DNA from: JAKVAV01 sp964651785
Lineage (GTDB): Bacteria; Bacteroidota; Bacteroidia; Flavobacteriales_D; Cryomorphaceae
DNA length: 64,000 bases
Direction: 5' to 3'
Assembly (NCBI GenBank): GCA_964651785.1
Contig: CAZYWJ010000011.1
Location: 1 to 64,000, forward strand
The position numbers and the translations under genes were made by a program. How positions within the stretch are numbered: the stretch's first letter is position 1; each line of letters starts with the position of its first letter. The notes under the pieces were generated by a model. That model saw nothing but the letters and a program-made list of their open reading frames with translations, searched no databases and was not told the origin of the DNA. Positions 44,301 through 51,582 of this stretch are shown in pieces.

Positions 44301-44559
44301 CTCCGGCGCTCGTGGCATCGGTAGCCATGTAGCGCATTCCTTGAACTCCGTTAATGGAGTTTTCGAGTGTAATGAGGGTCGATTTTACCAAGACATCCGC
44401 ACTCGAGCCCGGGTAAGCGATAAAAATGCTGACGGTTGTCGGTGCTATCTGCGGGAATTGTGAAATGGGCAATTGGCGAATAGCCAAAGACCCCGCAAAC
44501 ACAATTATCACCGATATGATGATGGCCAAAACGGGCCTGTGTATGAATCGTTGAAACAT
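41398..44559 (-). CDS. RND multidrug efflux permease (HAE1/AcrB family)
   Basis: 1053 residues, the full family length. MFQRFIHRPVLAIIISVII starts the first helix; AIGIVVDDAIVVVEAVHA (TM4) carries the proton-relay Asp pair (VDD); the large periplasmic loops follow; GLLGKNAVLIVEFAVQ is in TM10 and DEDESP ends the protein. It pumps drugs, bile salts or detergents from periplasm to outside using the proton gradient. Adaptor upstream by 24 nt, outer-membrane gene overlapping by 1 nt. Confidence 0.95.
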   Translation of the reverse strand: MFQRFIHRPVLAIIISVIIVFAGSLAIRQLPISQFPQIAPTTVSIFIAYPGSSADVLVKSTLITLENSINGVQGMRYMATDATSAGEATLNVIFEPGTDPNQAVIRVKTRVDQVMPLLPELVQREGVIITPIQPSMLMYVNLYSDQENMDEKFLYNYANVHMIPEINRIKGVARAQILGSRTYAMRVWLNPDRMRAYDISVEEVMEAMEEQSIIGRPGRIGQSSGIDAQSLEYVLTYKGRFNKPEEYNRIVIRANAEGESIHLEDIATVELGSEFFDIYSNLDGNPSAAIVLKQNYGSNASDVIAEVKAKLEEMRETFPPGVDYKISYDVSKFLDASMEQVLHTLRDAFLLVALVVFIFLGDWRSTLIPILAVPVSLIGAFFVIQFFGLSINLVTLFALVLAIGIVVDDAIVVVEAVHAKMEEEHLSPYKAVKKVLGEISGAIIAITMVMVSVFIPISFMSGPVGTFYRQFSITMASAIVISAVIALTLTPVLCAMLLRNNHGKPKKSNILSRGLDSFNRGFDKLTGRYVGVLRLIVHRRWFTFGVLILFGLGIIFENSILPSGFIPNEDQGTIYAIIQTPPGATLERTNQVAQNLMEICEEMEDVESVSSLAGYEIMTEGRGSNAGTCLINLKPWSEREHGVKEIMEELEEKSKNLSAVVEFFEPPAIPGFGSSGGFSLRLLDKGTSTDYAEFDRVNQQFLEDLGARPELTGLFTFFAANYPQYELEIDNELAMQKGVSIGKAMENLNILIGSTYEQGFIRFGRFFKVYVQSDPKFRRLPSDVMKLYVKNDHGEMVPYSSFMKMVKKQGPNEVTRFNMYNSAAIRGLPAKDYTTADAIDAIREVAENTLPQGYDIAWEGLSYDEANRGNESLYVFAIVLIFVYFVLSAQYESFIIPLSVVFSLPVGVFGSFFLLKMMGLDNDIYAQIGLIMLVGLLGKNAVLIVEFAVQKRQQGFTIFEAAVEGAKVRFRPILMTSFAFIAGLIPLIIATGAGAIGNRTIGASALGGMLFGTIFGVIIVPGLYYIFASLADGKHLIKDEDESPLSEEKQIQN

Positions 44560-44583
44560 ATCTTTTCTTTTTAGAGGCCGAGC

Positions 44584-45669
44584 TTACTCAGCATATAGAT
44601 TGAGGTGAGTTATCACCGAATCGGGATCGGCCACGCGGTAGTGAATTTGGTCGTCGGCTTTTACCAATCGAATCCCTTCCAGCAGAATGTGATCACTCTC
44701 GTTTAATCCTTCCGATACGATAAAAAGGTGAGGCAATTCGGATGCTATTTTAATCTCGGTAGGGGTTACGATTCCTTCATCACTGATCGTGTATACGTAC
44801 TTTTTATCAAGAATTTCGAAAGTCGCTTTTTGAGGAATGAGTAGGGCATTTTCGAAGGGTACCTTCATCAGAACACTTCCGGTCTCACCGTGTCTCAGCA
44901 GTCTGTCAGGATTCGGGAAGACAGCTCTAAAAGGGATGTTTCCGGTTTCGTTATTAAAATCAGCCTCGATGGTTTCTACTTTTCCCTCGTAGGGAAAGAG
45001 TTTGTTATTTGCCAAAATCAGGTTGACCACCACGTCACTATCGTTCTTCACAGAGGATTGATAGTCTAAATATTCAGCTTCGGGAACATTGTAGTAAACC
45101 CACATTTCACTGTTGTCAGAGAGGTTTGTGAGAAGATCTCCCTCCTCAATCAAACTTCCCTCTCTTACGTGAAAACGGTCGATGATCCCATCGAAGGGAG
45201 CCTGTACTTTGGTAAAGTCCAAATGCACTTGCGCCAAAGCCAATTCTGCTTTGGCTTGGTCTAATTTGGCTTTGGCCATAGCCAGTTCATTCGGAGACAC
45301 CACATTGCTATCTGCGAGGCTCTTGGTGTTATTGTATTCTATTTCAGCAAAACTCACTTCTGCCTGAGCCTTTTGTTTTTCGGCTTCGTAAAGGTTCGGC
45401 ATAATTTGAAAAAGCAATTGACCCTTTTTCACCGCCTGACCTTCATCAATATAAATTTCGCTTAAAAAACCTCTCTCCTGTGCCATGAGTTCGATATGGC
45501 GGATAGACCTTATTTGAGCAACGTATTCAATTTGTAGAGAGGTATCTTTTCGCACGGCTGAAGTCACCGTAAAAGTTTTTTCTTCCTCTGACTCATGTGA
45601 TTTATGTTCACAACCAATCAGGCTCAAAAGCACACCACAAATTATGGATATGAGCAACGTATTTTTCAT
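44584..45669 (-). CDS. RND periplasmic adaptor lipoprotein (AcrA family)
   Basis: 361 residues from ATG 45669 (a start 3 codons earlier is possible). Lipobox LIGC; barrel-sandwich motif LMAQERGFLSEIYIDEGQAVKKGQLLF (about 65-90), coiled-coil hairpin (AEKQKAQAEVSFAEIEYN ... ANAELALAQVH), second lipoyl half KVQAPFDGIIDRFHVREGSLIEEGDLL, then the beta-barrel and membrane-proximal domains. Links pump and channel. First gene of the operon. Confidence 0.93.
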   Translation of the reverse strand: MKNTLLISIICGVLLSLIGCEHKSHESEEEKTFTVTSAVRKDTSLQIEYVAQIRSIRHIELMAQERGFLSEIYIDEGQAVKKGQLLFQIMPNLYEAEKQKAQAEVSFAEIEYNNTKSLADSNVVSPNELAMAKAKLDQAKAELALAQVHLDFTKVQAPFDGIIDRFHVREGSLIEEGDLLTNLSDNSEMWVYYNVPEAEYLDYQSSVKNDSDVVVNLILANNKLFPYEGKVETIEADFNNETGNIPFRAVFPNPDRLLRHGETGSVLMKVPFENALLIPQKATFEILDKKYVYTISDEGIVTPTEIKIASELPHLFIVSEGLNESDHILLEGIRLVKADDQIHYRVADPDSVITHLNLYAE

Positions 45670-45682
45670 AACAATCAATTGA

Positions 45683-45712
45683 AAGCACGACGAGGTGCTT
45701 AATTAGGTACTT
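45683..45712 (-). promoter_or_regulatory. Operator-like repeats upstream of the efflux adaptor
   Basis: AAGCAC (45683-45688) and GTGCTT (45695-45700) form a perfect inverted repeat with a 6-nt spacer, and GGTGCTT (45694-45700)/GGTACTT (45706-45712) form a direct repeat. Both lie 14-43 nt upstream of the adaptor ATG. A repressor site is inference; no regulator gene is adjacent. Confidence 0.35.
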
Positions 45713-45821
45713 TAAAATGGATAATGGAATGTGGGGAGAGTATTCATCCCGAACGGACAAATACAGAACTCTCTGCCTCAGTTCATCGAATGAGGATCGG
45801 AGAGAATCGGAAAAGCTTTAA

Positions 45822-46238
45822 TCAAATTCGGAATACCTCAAAAAGCAGAAAGCTTCTGACGTGTATGATGGGTTTGCTTTCGTTGACCGAAAGAAACCAC
45901 TGAGAAGTGATTTGGTCAATTGAGAAAAGCCCGCAGAGCGCGCTGAGATAGCGACTAAGGTGCCTGCGAAAACTTAAGCTATACTTTTTCTCTTCATCCT
46001 CTTGTTCTTCTACATCCGCCATTCCGATGTCGTGGTGGTGATAACCTTCGTCTTCTCTTTGAGAGAAAGTTGAGAAACAAAGCGATGAAATTAAATCTTG
46101 AGTAAGGTCACCGGATCGAGTAGTTGCGAATGCATTTTCGGCCTCAACCTGAGTAGTATCAAGCTGAGAATAAGAAATTGTGCTGCCCAGAAATCCCAGA
46201 CACACAAAGAACAAAAGCCGAAGGCAGGTCTTGACCAT
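45822..46238 (-). CDS. Small secreted protein upstream of the efflux operon, unknown
   Basis: 138 residues with a signal peptide (cleavage near ISYSQ). The mature chain holds an acidic/histidine segment (REDEGYHHHDIGMADVEEQ, about 62-80) that could bind metal, then a basic C-terminal half rich in Ser, Arg and Leu. It lies 153 nt before the efflux adaptor on the same strand. I do not recognise the family; part of the C-terminus could be a neutral overlap artefact. Confidence 0.45.
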   Translation of the reverse strand: MVKTCLRLLFFVCLGFLGSTISYSQLDTTQVEAENAFATTRSGDLTQDLISSLCFSTFSQREDEGYHHHDIGMADVEEQEDEEKKYSLSFRRHLSRYLSALCGLFSIDQITSQWFLSVNESKPIIHVRSFLLFEVFRI

Positions 46239-46317
46239 TTGAGTGGCAAAATTATAGGAAGTATCAAGGGAAGCAAATATTATTTTCTTAACAGGTTGTT
46301 AAATATTCAGGTGTCCC

Positions 46318-46333
46318 TGTCTTCGCGAAGACA
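46318..46333. repeat. 16-nt perfect palindrome
   Basis: TGTCTTCGCGAAGACA is a perfect inverted repeat in the intergenic region before the Lys-rich gene terminator. Could be a regulator site or part of a hairpin. Confidence 0.4.
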
Positions 46334-46334
46334 A

Positions 46335-46361
46335 AACGAAAAACGGAGCTTGCGGCTCCGT
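46335..46361 (-). terminator. Terminator of the Lys-rich small gene
   Basis: Minus strand ACGGAGC / GCTCCGT (46361-46355 with 46349-46343) with a 5-nt loop, then TTTTTCGTTTTG. Confidence 0.75.
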
Positions 46362-46401
46362 CTTAATTCTTTTTCAATAAACCTATCGCTGAACGCTCGA
46401 C

Positions 46402-46518
46402 TTAGTCGTATTTGCCTTTAGCGTTTTTCTTAGCTTTCTTTTCAGCTCTCTTCTCCATCAAAGATTTTGCGGGAGCTTTTTTGTTATTCGTTTTCTGAAT
46501 GCTTTTTTCTTTTGACAT
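46402..46518 (-). CDS. Lysine-rich 38-residue protein
   Basis: MSKEKSIQKTNNKKAPAKSL, then MEKRAEKKAKKNAKGKYD and TAA. More than a third of residues are Lys. It is followed after 41 nt by its own terminator, and short Lys-rich conserved proteins of this kind occur in Bacteroidota. It may bind nucleic acid; this is inference from charge alone. Confidence 0.6.
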   Translation of the reverse strand: MSKEKSIQKTNNKKAPAKSLMEKRAEKKAKKNAKGKYD

Positions 46519-46645
46519 CGCAATTAGTTTTTAAACACAAGCTATCAAACCTGAGTCTTATCAAAATTAAAGGGAATTGCGGTAAAAGATTCCTCGAACA
46601 GAAAATTTTTTCAGCCTGACTATCATTTAGTTGCTCCTCAAAATA

Positions 46646-47062
46646 TCAATGCGGAAGTTTTCTGATAATATATCCATAAGCGAATGTGCCCGCTACTGCG
46701 GAAATAATCACTACTGAAAAAACCGCGTACCCATACCCAAAATTTACGAAAATGGGCCCCGGACAGGCTCCCGTCAAAGCCCAACCCATTCCAAAAATGG
46801 TTCCGCCAATAATGTAGCGATACCATGTTTTAGCTTTGTCGTTAAAAGTTATAGGCGCGCCTTTAATGTCCTTCATGCTGAACTTCTTGATAATGAAATG
46901 CGCAATAACTCCTATTGTCACAGCCGTACCAATTATTCCATACATATGAAAGGCTTGAAATCGAAACATCTCTTGAATTCGATACCATGATATGGCTTCG
47001 GATTTCGTCATTACGATTCCAAAAAGAATACCTGCGAGTATATATTTGAGTGCTTTAAGCAT
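46646..47062 (-). CDS. YeeE/YedE-type transporter half (DUF6691-like)
   Basis: 138 residues with four membrane helices and the loop GWALTGACPGPIFVNFGYGYA, where the Cys of GACPGP is the conserved thiosulfate-contacting residue in YeeE-family transporters. It is the second half of a permease split into two genes; the other half lies 18 nt upstream. Confidence 0.82.
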   Translation of the reverse strand: MLKALKYILAGILFGIVMTKSEAISWYRIQEMFRFQAFHMYGIIGTAVTIGVIAHFIIKKFSMKDIKGAPITFNDKAKTWYRYIIGGTIFGMGWALTGACPGPIFVNFGYGYAVFSVVIISAVAGTFAYGYIIRKLPH

Positions 47063-47080
47063 GCTGTAGTTATAAGCTAT

Positions 47081-47641
47081 TTATGACAAAATGAGCGGTA
47101 GTAATACGAATGTGGTGAACAAGCCCCCGATGAAAAAGCCGATGACCGCTACCAGTGAAGGCAACTGAAGATTGGACAAACCGCTGATGGCATGACCGGA
47201 CGTGCAGCCCCCTGCATACCGTGAGCCAAATCCGACGAGGAATCCACCCAATACCAGCAGGATCCATCCGGAAGGTTCTCCCAGAGAACTCCAAGAAAAT
47301 ATTTCGGTGGGTTGCATGCCATCAGGTGTACCGATACCTAGCTCAGCCAAGTCAGCTTGTGTCGCCTCAGAAATTTTCACTCCTTCGCCATTATCGAGCC
47401 AAGTAGAAGCAATAAATCCACCCACTACGGATCCGACTAAAAAGAGTAGGTTCCAACGCTGAGCACGCCAATCAAATTTGAAAAATTCACACTGTCTTCC
47501 ACCACCCGTAATGGCGCAAATCGTGCGGAAATTGGAACTGAATCCAAAAGTCTTTCCGAAATAAATCAACAAAATCATCACGAAAGCTATCATGGCCCCT
47601 GACGTATACCACGGCCATGGCTCTCTCAACATTTCCAACAT
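47081..47641 (-). CDS. YeeE/YedE-type transporter, first half
   Basis: 186 residues, five helices. GGRQCEFFKF near residue 45-55 and GSRYAGGCTSGHAISGLSNLQ carry Cys residues conserved in YeeE (thiosulfate uptake) proteins. Together with the next gene it gives the two repeats of a full YeeE. It belongs to the sulfur module. Confidence 0.85.
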   Translation of the reverse strand: MLEMLREPWPWYTSGAMIAFVMILLIYFGKTFGFSSNFRTICAITGGGRQCEFFKFDWRAQRWNLLFLVGSVVGGFIASTWLDNGEGVKISEATQADLAELGIGTPDGMQPTEIFSWSSLGEPSGWILLVLGGFLVGFGSRYAGGCTSGHAISGLSNLQLPSLVAVIGFFIGGLFTTFVLLPLILS

Positions 47642-47727
47642 CTTCTCTACATTTAATACACACCCTGTCGACCTGCGAATGTGGTCGGATGCTTATATTC
47701 AAAAAACTTAGTTTTACTCAGGTCTCT

Positions 47728-48048
47728 TTAGTAAGGCCAATTTATTATTCCGCCTTTCAAGTTATATGCGGTATAGCCTTCTGATGTGAGCAAGCTGACG
47801 GCCTGACCACTTCTATTGCCGCTGCGACAATACACGTAGTAGTTCTTGTCTTTGGGCAATTTTTTTAATTCATCCTGAAATCCGGGAGTGAAAAAATCCA
47901 AGTGTCGGGCATCGCCTATCTTACCTTCAGCTACCTCTCCCGGCGTTCGTACATCCAGTAATTGCGCACTCGAATCCTGATCCATTTTTGACTTAAAGTC
48001 CTCGGCATTTAAATCAGTAGACTTTTTTGAAGATGAAAAAATTGACAT
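47728..48048 (-). CDS. Single-domain rhodanese
   Basis: 106 residues. YYVYCRSGNRSGQAVSLL contains the active-site loop CRSGNR with the persulfide-forming Cys; LLDVRTPGEVAEGKI is the N-terminal rhodanese signature. Transfers sulfane sulfur. Third gene of the sulfur cluster. Confidence 0.92.
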   Translation of the reverse strand: MSIFSSSKKSTDLNAEDFKSKMDQDSSAQLLDVRTPGEVAEGKIGDARHLDFFTPGFQDELKKLPKDKNYYVYCRSGNRSGQAVSLLTSEGYTAYNLKGGIINWPY

Positions 48049-48094
48049 ATTTTCTGTGTTTATATTATTAAAATGAATGGAAACTTTAGCGGAT

Positions 48095-49504
48095 TTACTT
48101 CAAAGTTGAAGGGCAAACGAAATCCGTACTCGGCAAGCCGGCTTCTTTAATTCCTTTAAAGCCCTTTTGAACGTTTATAACATTGTCAAATCCGCGGGAC
48201 TTGAGGATGGAAGAAGCAATCATAGAGCGATACCCACCCGCACAATGAATGTACTGCGGGCGTTCTTTGGTGAAACTCTGCATATGATCGTTGATAAAGT
48301 CAAGCGGCAGATTGACCGCATTGCTCACATGTTCTGGATCAAACTCACCGGGTTTGCGCACATCGATTACAAACGGCTCTTCGGATTTATACCTCTCGGC
48401 AAATTCTTCAGGCGAAATGCTTTCTATAGAATCCACGTGACGATTGTCTTTTTGCCAAGCCTCTATTCCTCCTTTCAAATAACCTATGGCATTATCGTAT
48501 CCTACTCTGGCCAGTCTGGTTACGGTCTCCTCTTCCCTTCCGGGTTCGGCTATGATGAGAATCGGCTGCTTGATGTCGGGAATCAAGGCACCAACCCACG
48601 GGGCGAAGTTTCCGTCTATACCGATATTAATCGAATTGGGAATAAACGCTTCCGCGAAAGTTTCGGGATCTCGCGTATCGAGCATCAGCGCCGAAGTCTC
48701 ATTGGCGGCAGCCTCAAAAGCCGCAGGACTGAGCTCTTGCAATCCCCGTTCGAGTACATTCGCAATACTCTCATAGCCTTCCTTATTCATCAAGGCATTT
48801 TTAGGAAAATACGAGGGCGGTGGTGCAAGACCTTCGGTAACTTCCTTCACAAATTCTTCTTTACTCATGTCTTCTCTCAGGGCATAGTTTGTCGCCTTTT
48901 CCTCGCCTATCGAGCCTACCGTCTCCTTACGCATGTTCTTTCCGCAAGCCGATCCGGCCCCGTGTCCGGGATAAACAATCACATCATCCGGTAAGGTCAT
49001 GATTTTGTTTCTCAGAGAATCGTAAAGCATAGCCGCCAATTCGGCCTGCGTCAAATCAGACTTTACCGCCAGGTCAGGGCGACCTACATCGCCGAGGAAA
49101 AGCGTATCTCCTGAGAAGATCGCATGCTCTTTGCCTTTTTCATCAAGCAGTAAATAGGTAGTGCTCTCCAAAGTATGACCGGGCGTATGCAAAACGCGAA
49201 TCTTTACCTTCCCCAGCTCGAATTCTTCGCCGTCGTGAGCTACGCGTACATCGTACTTCGTTTCGGCATTCGGGCCAAACACAATTTTTGCTCCGGTGGC
49301 TTTCGCCAAATCCAGGTGTCCGGATACAAAATCAGCGTGAAAGTGAGTCTCGAAAACGTACTTTACTCGTGCTCCTTCCTGATTTACCTTATCCAAGTAA
49401 GGCTGCACCTCTCTTAGCGGATCAATGATCGCCACTTCTCCTTCACTTTCTATGTAGTAGGCTCCTTGCGCCAAGCAGCCCGTATAAATTTGTTCGACTT
49501 TCAT
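48095..49504 (-). CDS. MBL-fold persulfide dioxygenase-like protein with two rhodanese domains
   Basis: 469 residues. Residues 1-245 are a metallo-beta-lactamase fold with THFHADFVSGH (53-63), LHTPGHTLES, FSGDTLFLGDVGRPDL and VYPGHGAGSACGK. As in ETHE1 the first-site ligands (His54, His56, later His and Asp) are kept while the second-site His is Phe59, which suits a mononuclear iron persulfide dioxygenase. Residues 250-350 are a rhodanese without active Cys (IAEPGREE in its place); residues 360-469 are a rhodanese with IHCAGGYRS. It should oxidise glutathione- or low-molecular-thiol persulfide to sulfite. Next to TauE/SafE. Confidence 0.88.
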   Translation of the reverse strand: MKVEQIYTGCLAQGAYYIESEGEVAIIDPLREVQPYLDKVNQEGARVKYVFETHFHADFVSGHLDLAKATGAKIVFGPNAETKYDVRVAHDGEEFELGKVKIRVLHTPGHTLESTTYLLLDEKGKEHAIFSGDTLFLGDVGRPDLAVKSDLTQAELAAMLYDSLRNKIMTLPDDVIVYPGHGAGSACGKNMRKETVGSIGEEKATNYALREDMSKEEFVKEVTEGLAPPPSYFPKNALMNKEGYESIANVLERGLQELSPAAFEAAANETSALMLDTRDPETFAEAFIPNSINIGIDGNFAPWVGALIPDIKQPILIIAEPGREEETVTRLARVGYDNAIGYLKGGIEAWQKDNRHVDSIESISPEEFAERYKSEEPFVIDVRKPGEFDPEHVSNAVNLPLDFINDHMQSFTKERPQYIHCAGGYRSMIASSILKSRGFDNVINVQKGFKGIKEAGLPSTDFVCPSTLK

Positions 49505-49556
49505 ATATCAACCTATTTTAAATGAACCAACAGCTCATTTCCTTAATGACATAAAT

Positions 49557-50360
49557 TTAAAGAAACAGTTCTTTTATCAGGATATAAACTCCCATTACCA
49601 ATACAAAATAGCCAAAAGCCTTTTTGAGTTTATCGCCATCGATTTTTTTAGAAAGCGCACTTCCCAAAAATATGCCCGCAACGGAAATTCCGGTAAAAAG
49701 AAGCAAAAAACCCCAATCAATATTATAATTGGAAATATCACCTATAAAACCGAATAAACTCTTTGCCGCGATTATCACCAAAGATGTTCCTACAGCCAAT
49801 TTCATATCCAACTTAGAAAATACTACCAGAGCCGGTATGATGAGAAATCCTCCACCGGCACCGACTAAACCGGTGAGCAAACCCACTACGGTACCTTCTA
49901 ATAAGATTCCCGGGTAATTAAATTTTTGCGGTCCATCCGGCGCTTTACTTTCTGCCGTTTCCTTCCTGCCTCTTATCATGCTGATGGATGCAAAAACCAT
50001 TAGCACTGCAAACAAAACCATAATTAAAAGATCCTTGGTCATTTCAAAACTACCGACCGTAAAAACAGACTGTGGAATAGCAGGTACAATAAAGGCCCTG
50101 GTGGCATATACCATCAGCATAGATGGTACGCCGAAAACCAAGGCGGTTTTCAAACTTACCAGACCTCGCTTGTAAAAAGTATAAGAACCTGCCAAGGCGG
50201 TAGAACCCACTACAAAGAGTGAATAGGCTGTAGCAATGACAGGACTGAATCCGAAGAGGTATGCCAAAACAGGCACCGTGAGAATGGACCCGCCTCCACC
50301 GATAAGACCCAGTGAAAGACCTATAAGTAATGCACCTACGTAACCAAAAATCTCAGGCAT
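49557..50360 (-). CDS. TauE/SafE-family sulfite/organosulfonate exporter
   Basis: 267 residues from ATG 50360 (an in-frame TTG 27 nt upstream is less likely). Seven to eight hydrophobic helices; LSLGLIGGGGSILTVPVLAY and GLLTGLVGAGGGFLIIPALV are the two family repeats. It would remove sulfite made by the persulfide dioxygenase. Cotranscribed in the sulfur cluster. Confidence 0.88.
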   Translation of the reverse strand: MPEIFGYVGALLIGLSLGLIGGGGSILTVPVLAYLFGFSPVIATAYSLFVVGSTALAGSYTFYKRGLVSLKTALVFGVPSMLMVYATRAFIVPAIPQSVFTVGSFEMTKDLLIMVLFAVLMVFASISMIRGRKETAESKAPDGPQKFNYPGILLEGTVVGLLTGLVGAGGGFLIIPALVVFSKLDMKLAVGTSLVIIAAKSLFGFIGDISNYNIDWGFLLLFTGISVAGIFLGSALSKKIDGDKLKKAFGYFVLVMGVYILIKELFL

Positions 50361-50424
50361 ATCTTTCTTGACTTTTTGCAGGTGCAAAGGTCATCACAAA
50401 GAAAGACTGAGGAAGTGATTTGCA

Positions 50425-51078
50425 TCACACACCAATCACTTCATCCAGATTGACCACGCGTATCTCATTTCGGTTCAACTGCACCGCGCCGCGCAGTTCC
50501 AGCTTTTTGAGCAATCTGGAAATCACTTCACGAGCCGAGTTCAAATCTCTCGCAATTTCCTGATGGGAAATCTGCAAAAGATCTCCATGACCCTCCGTCA
50601 TGCGTTTGAGATAGAATATCAGTCTTTCGTCCATACTTCTGAATGCTACATTGTCCAGAACTACCAAAAGCTCTTCCATTTTGGCGCGATATGTCCTCAG
50701 AATGAATTCATCCCAAGAGGGATAACTGCTCAACCACTTTCGTGTTGCTTCAAATGGTATGGCAAGAAGTGTCACATCCGTTTCGGCTACCACGGTAATT
50801 TGACTTTTTTCATCCATGGCCGCACACATGATGGACATGGCGCAGGCACTGCCCGATTCTAAAAAGTAAATCAGAAACTCATTGCCTTCACTGTCTTCAC
50901 GGTAAACTTTTAATCGCCCGTCCAACACCAACATGGTATTGCTTATACTTGATCCTGCTCTAAGTAAAGTTGTTCCCGCTTCAACTTCTTTCTGGGTAGC
51001 TATGGCTAAGATTTCTGCCTTAAGCTCCGGTTCCAGTTGATCAAAGCGAGCGGTCAATAAATTCTCATTGGTAATCAT
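50425..51078 (-). CDS. Crp/Fnr-family transcriptional regulator
   Basis: 217 residues: cNMP-binding-like beta-roll (25-115, LRAGSSISNTMLVLDGRLKVYRED) and a C-terminal winged helix (SHQEIARDLNSAREVISRLLKKLE). There are exactly two Cys residues, C79 and C85 (SACAMSIMCAAM), placed in the beta-roll, and no others. No Fe-S type Cys cluster is present. Being first before the sulfur genes, it probably regulates them; thiol or persulfide sensing is inference. Confidence 0.88.
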   Translation of the reverse strand: MITNENLLTARFDQLEPELKAEILAIATQKEVEAGTTLLRAGSSISNTMLVLDGRLKVYREDSEGNEFLIYFLESGSACAMSIMCAAMDEKSQITVVAETDVTLLAIPFEATRKWLSSYPSWDEFILRTYRAKMEELLVVLDNVAFRSMDERLIFYLKRMTEGHGDLLQISHQEIARDLNSAREVISRLLKKLELRGAVQLNRNEIRVVNLDEVIGV

Positions 51079-51100
51079 AATCTAAAGATGAAGACTTTGA

Positions 51101-51108
51101 CAAATATA
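51101..51108 (-). promoter_or_regulatory. -7 element of the Crp-led sulfur cluster
   Basis: Minus strand TATATTTG, perfect TAnnTTTG, 22 nt before the regulator ATG (51078). Divergent from the receiver gene promoter at 51158. Confidence 0.55.
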
Positions 51109-51157
51109 GCGGTTTGGCCGACGACCTGTGAATGACTTTCTGACCCCGAAAAAAAGT

Positions 51158-51165
51158 TAAATTTG
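51158..51165 (+). promoter_or_regulatory. -7 element of the receiver gene
   Basis: TAAATTTG, perfect TAnnTTTG, 30 nt before the ATG at 51196; TTTC 17 nt upstream is a near -33 match. It rules out an in-frame start at 51163. Confidence 0.55.
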
Positions 51166-51195
51166 TGCCAATATGATTCAATCCAATTATCCGGT

Positions 51196-51579
51196 ATGGT
51201 AAAGCGTGTTTTTATCATCGATGATGATCCGATATCCATCTTGGTCACGGAAACCTTGATGAGAAAAAACGAGTTTGCCGAAGAAATAAAAACCTTTGAA
51301 GAACCGGACTTGGCATTGAATTTTTTTCGAAATGAATACGATTGGTCTGCAGGTTCGCCCGATTATATATTTCTGGATGTACAAATGCCAAATACCGATG
51401 CGTGGAAATTTCTTGATATCTATATAGGTCTTCATGAATCAATCAGGGAGAAAGACCACGTGATTCTACTTTCAGCCACATTCAATCCCGAAGATGAAGA
51501 TAAGGCGCGCAATCATCCGATGGTTATAGAACTCATCACGAAGCCGGTAAATGCGAGTATTCTACAACGACTCAAATAA
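51196..51579 (+). CDS. Stand-alone response-regulator receiver protein
   Basis: 127 residues, just a REC domain: DDDP acidic triad (9-12), phosphoacceptor D61 (IFLDVQMPN), T/S95 (SATF), K116 (TKPVN). No output domain. It is similar in layout to the receiver at 59572-59967, so both may work with PAS histidine kinases. xseA starts 3 nt later, which makes an odd operon. Confidence 0.9.
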   Translation: MVKRVFIIDDDPISILVTETLMRKNEFAEEIKTFEEPDLALNFFRNEYDWSAGSPDYIFLDVQMPNTDAWKFLDIYIGLHESIREKDHVILLSATFNPEDEDKARNHPMVIELITKPVNASILQRLK

Positions 51580-51582
51580 TTT

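Noticed and set aside
45822..46238. Histidine-rich metal-binding periplasmic protein of a metal-efflux (Cus-like) system
   Set aside because: The RND pump belongs by its VDD helix and length to the HAE1 multidrug group, and no copper-binding methionine clusters or CusF-like fold is seen.
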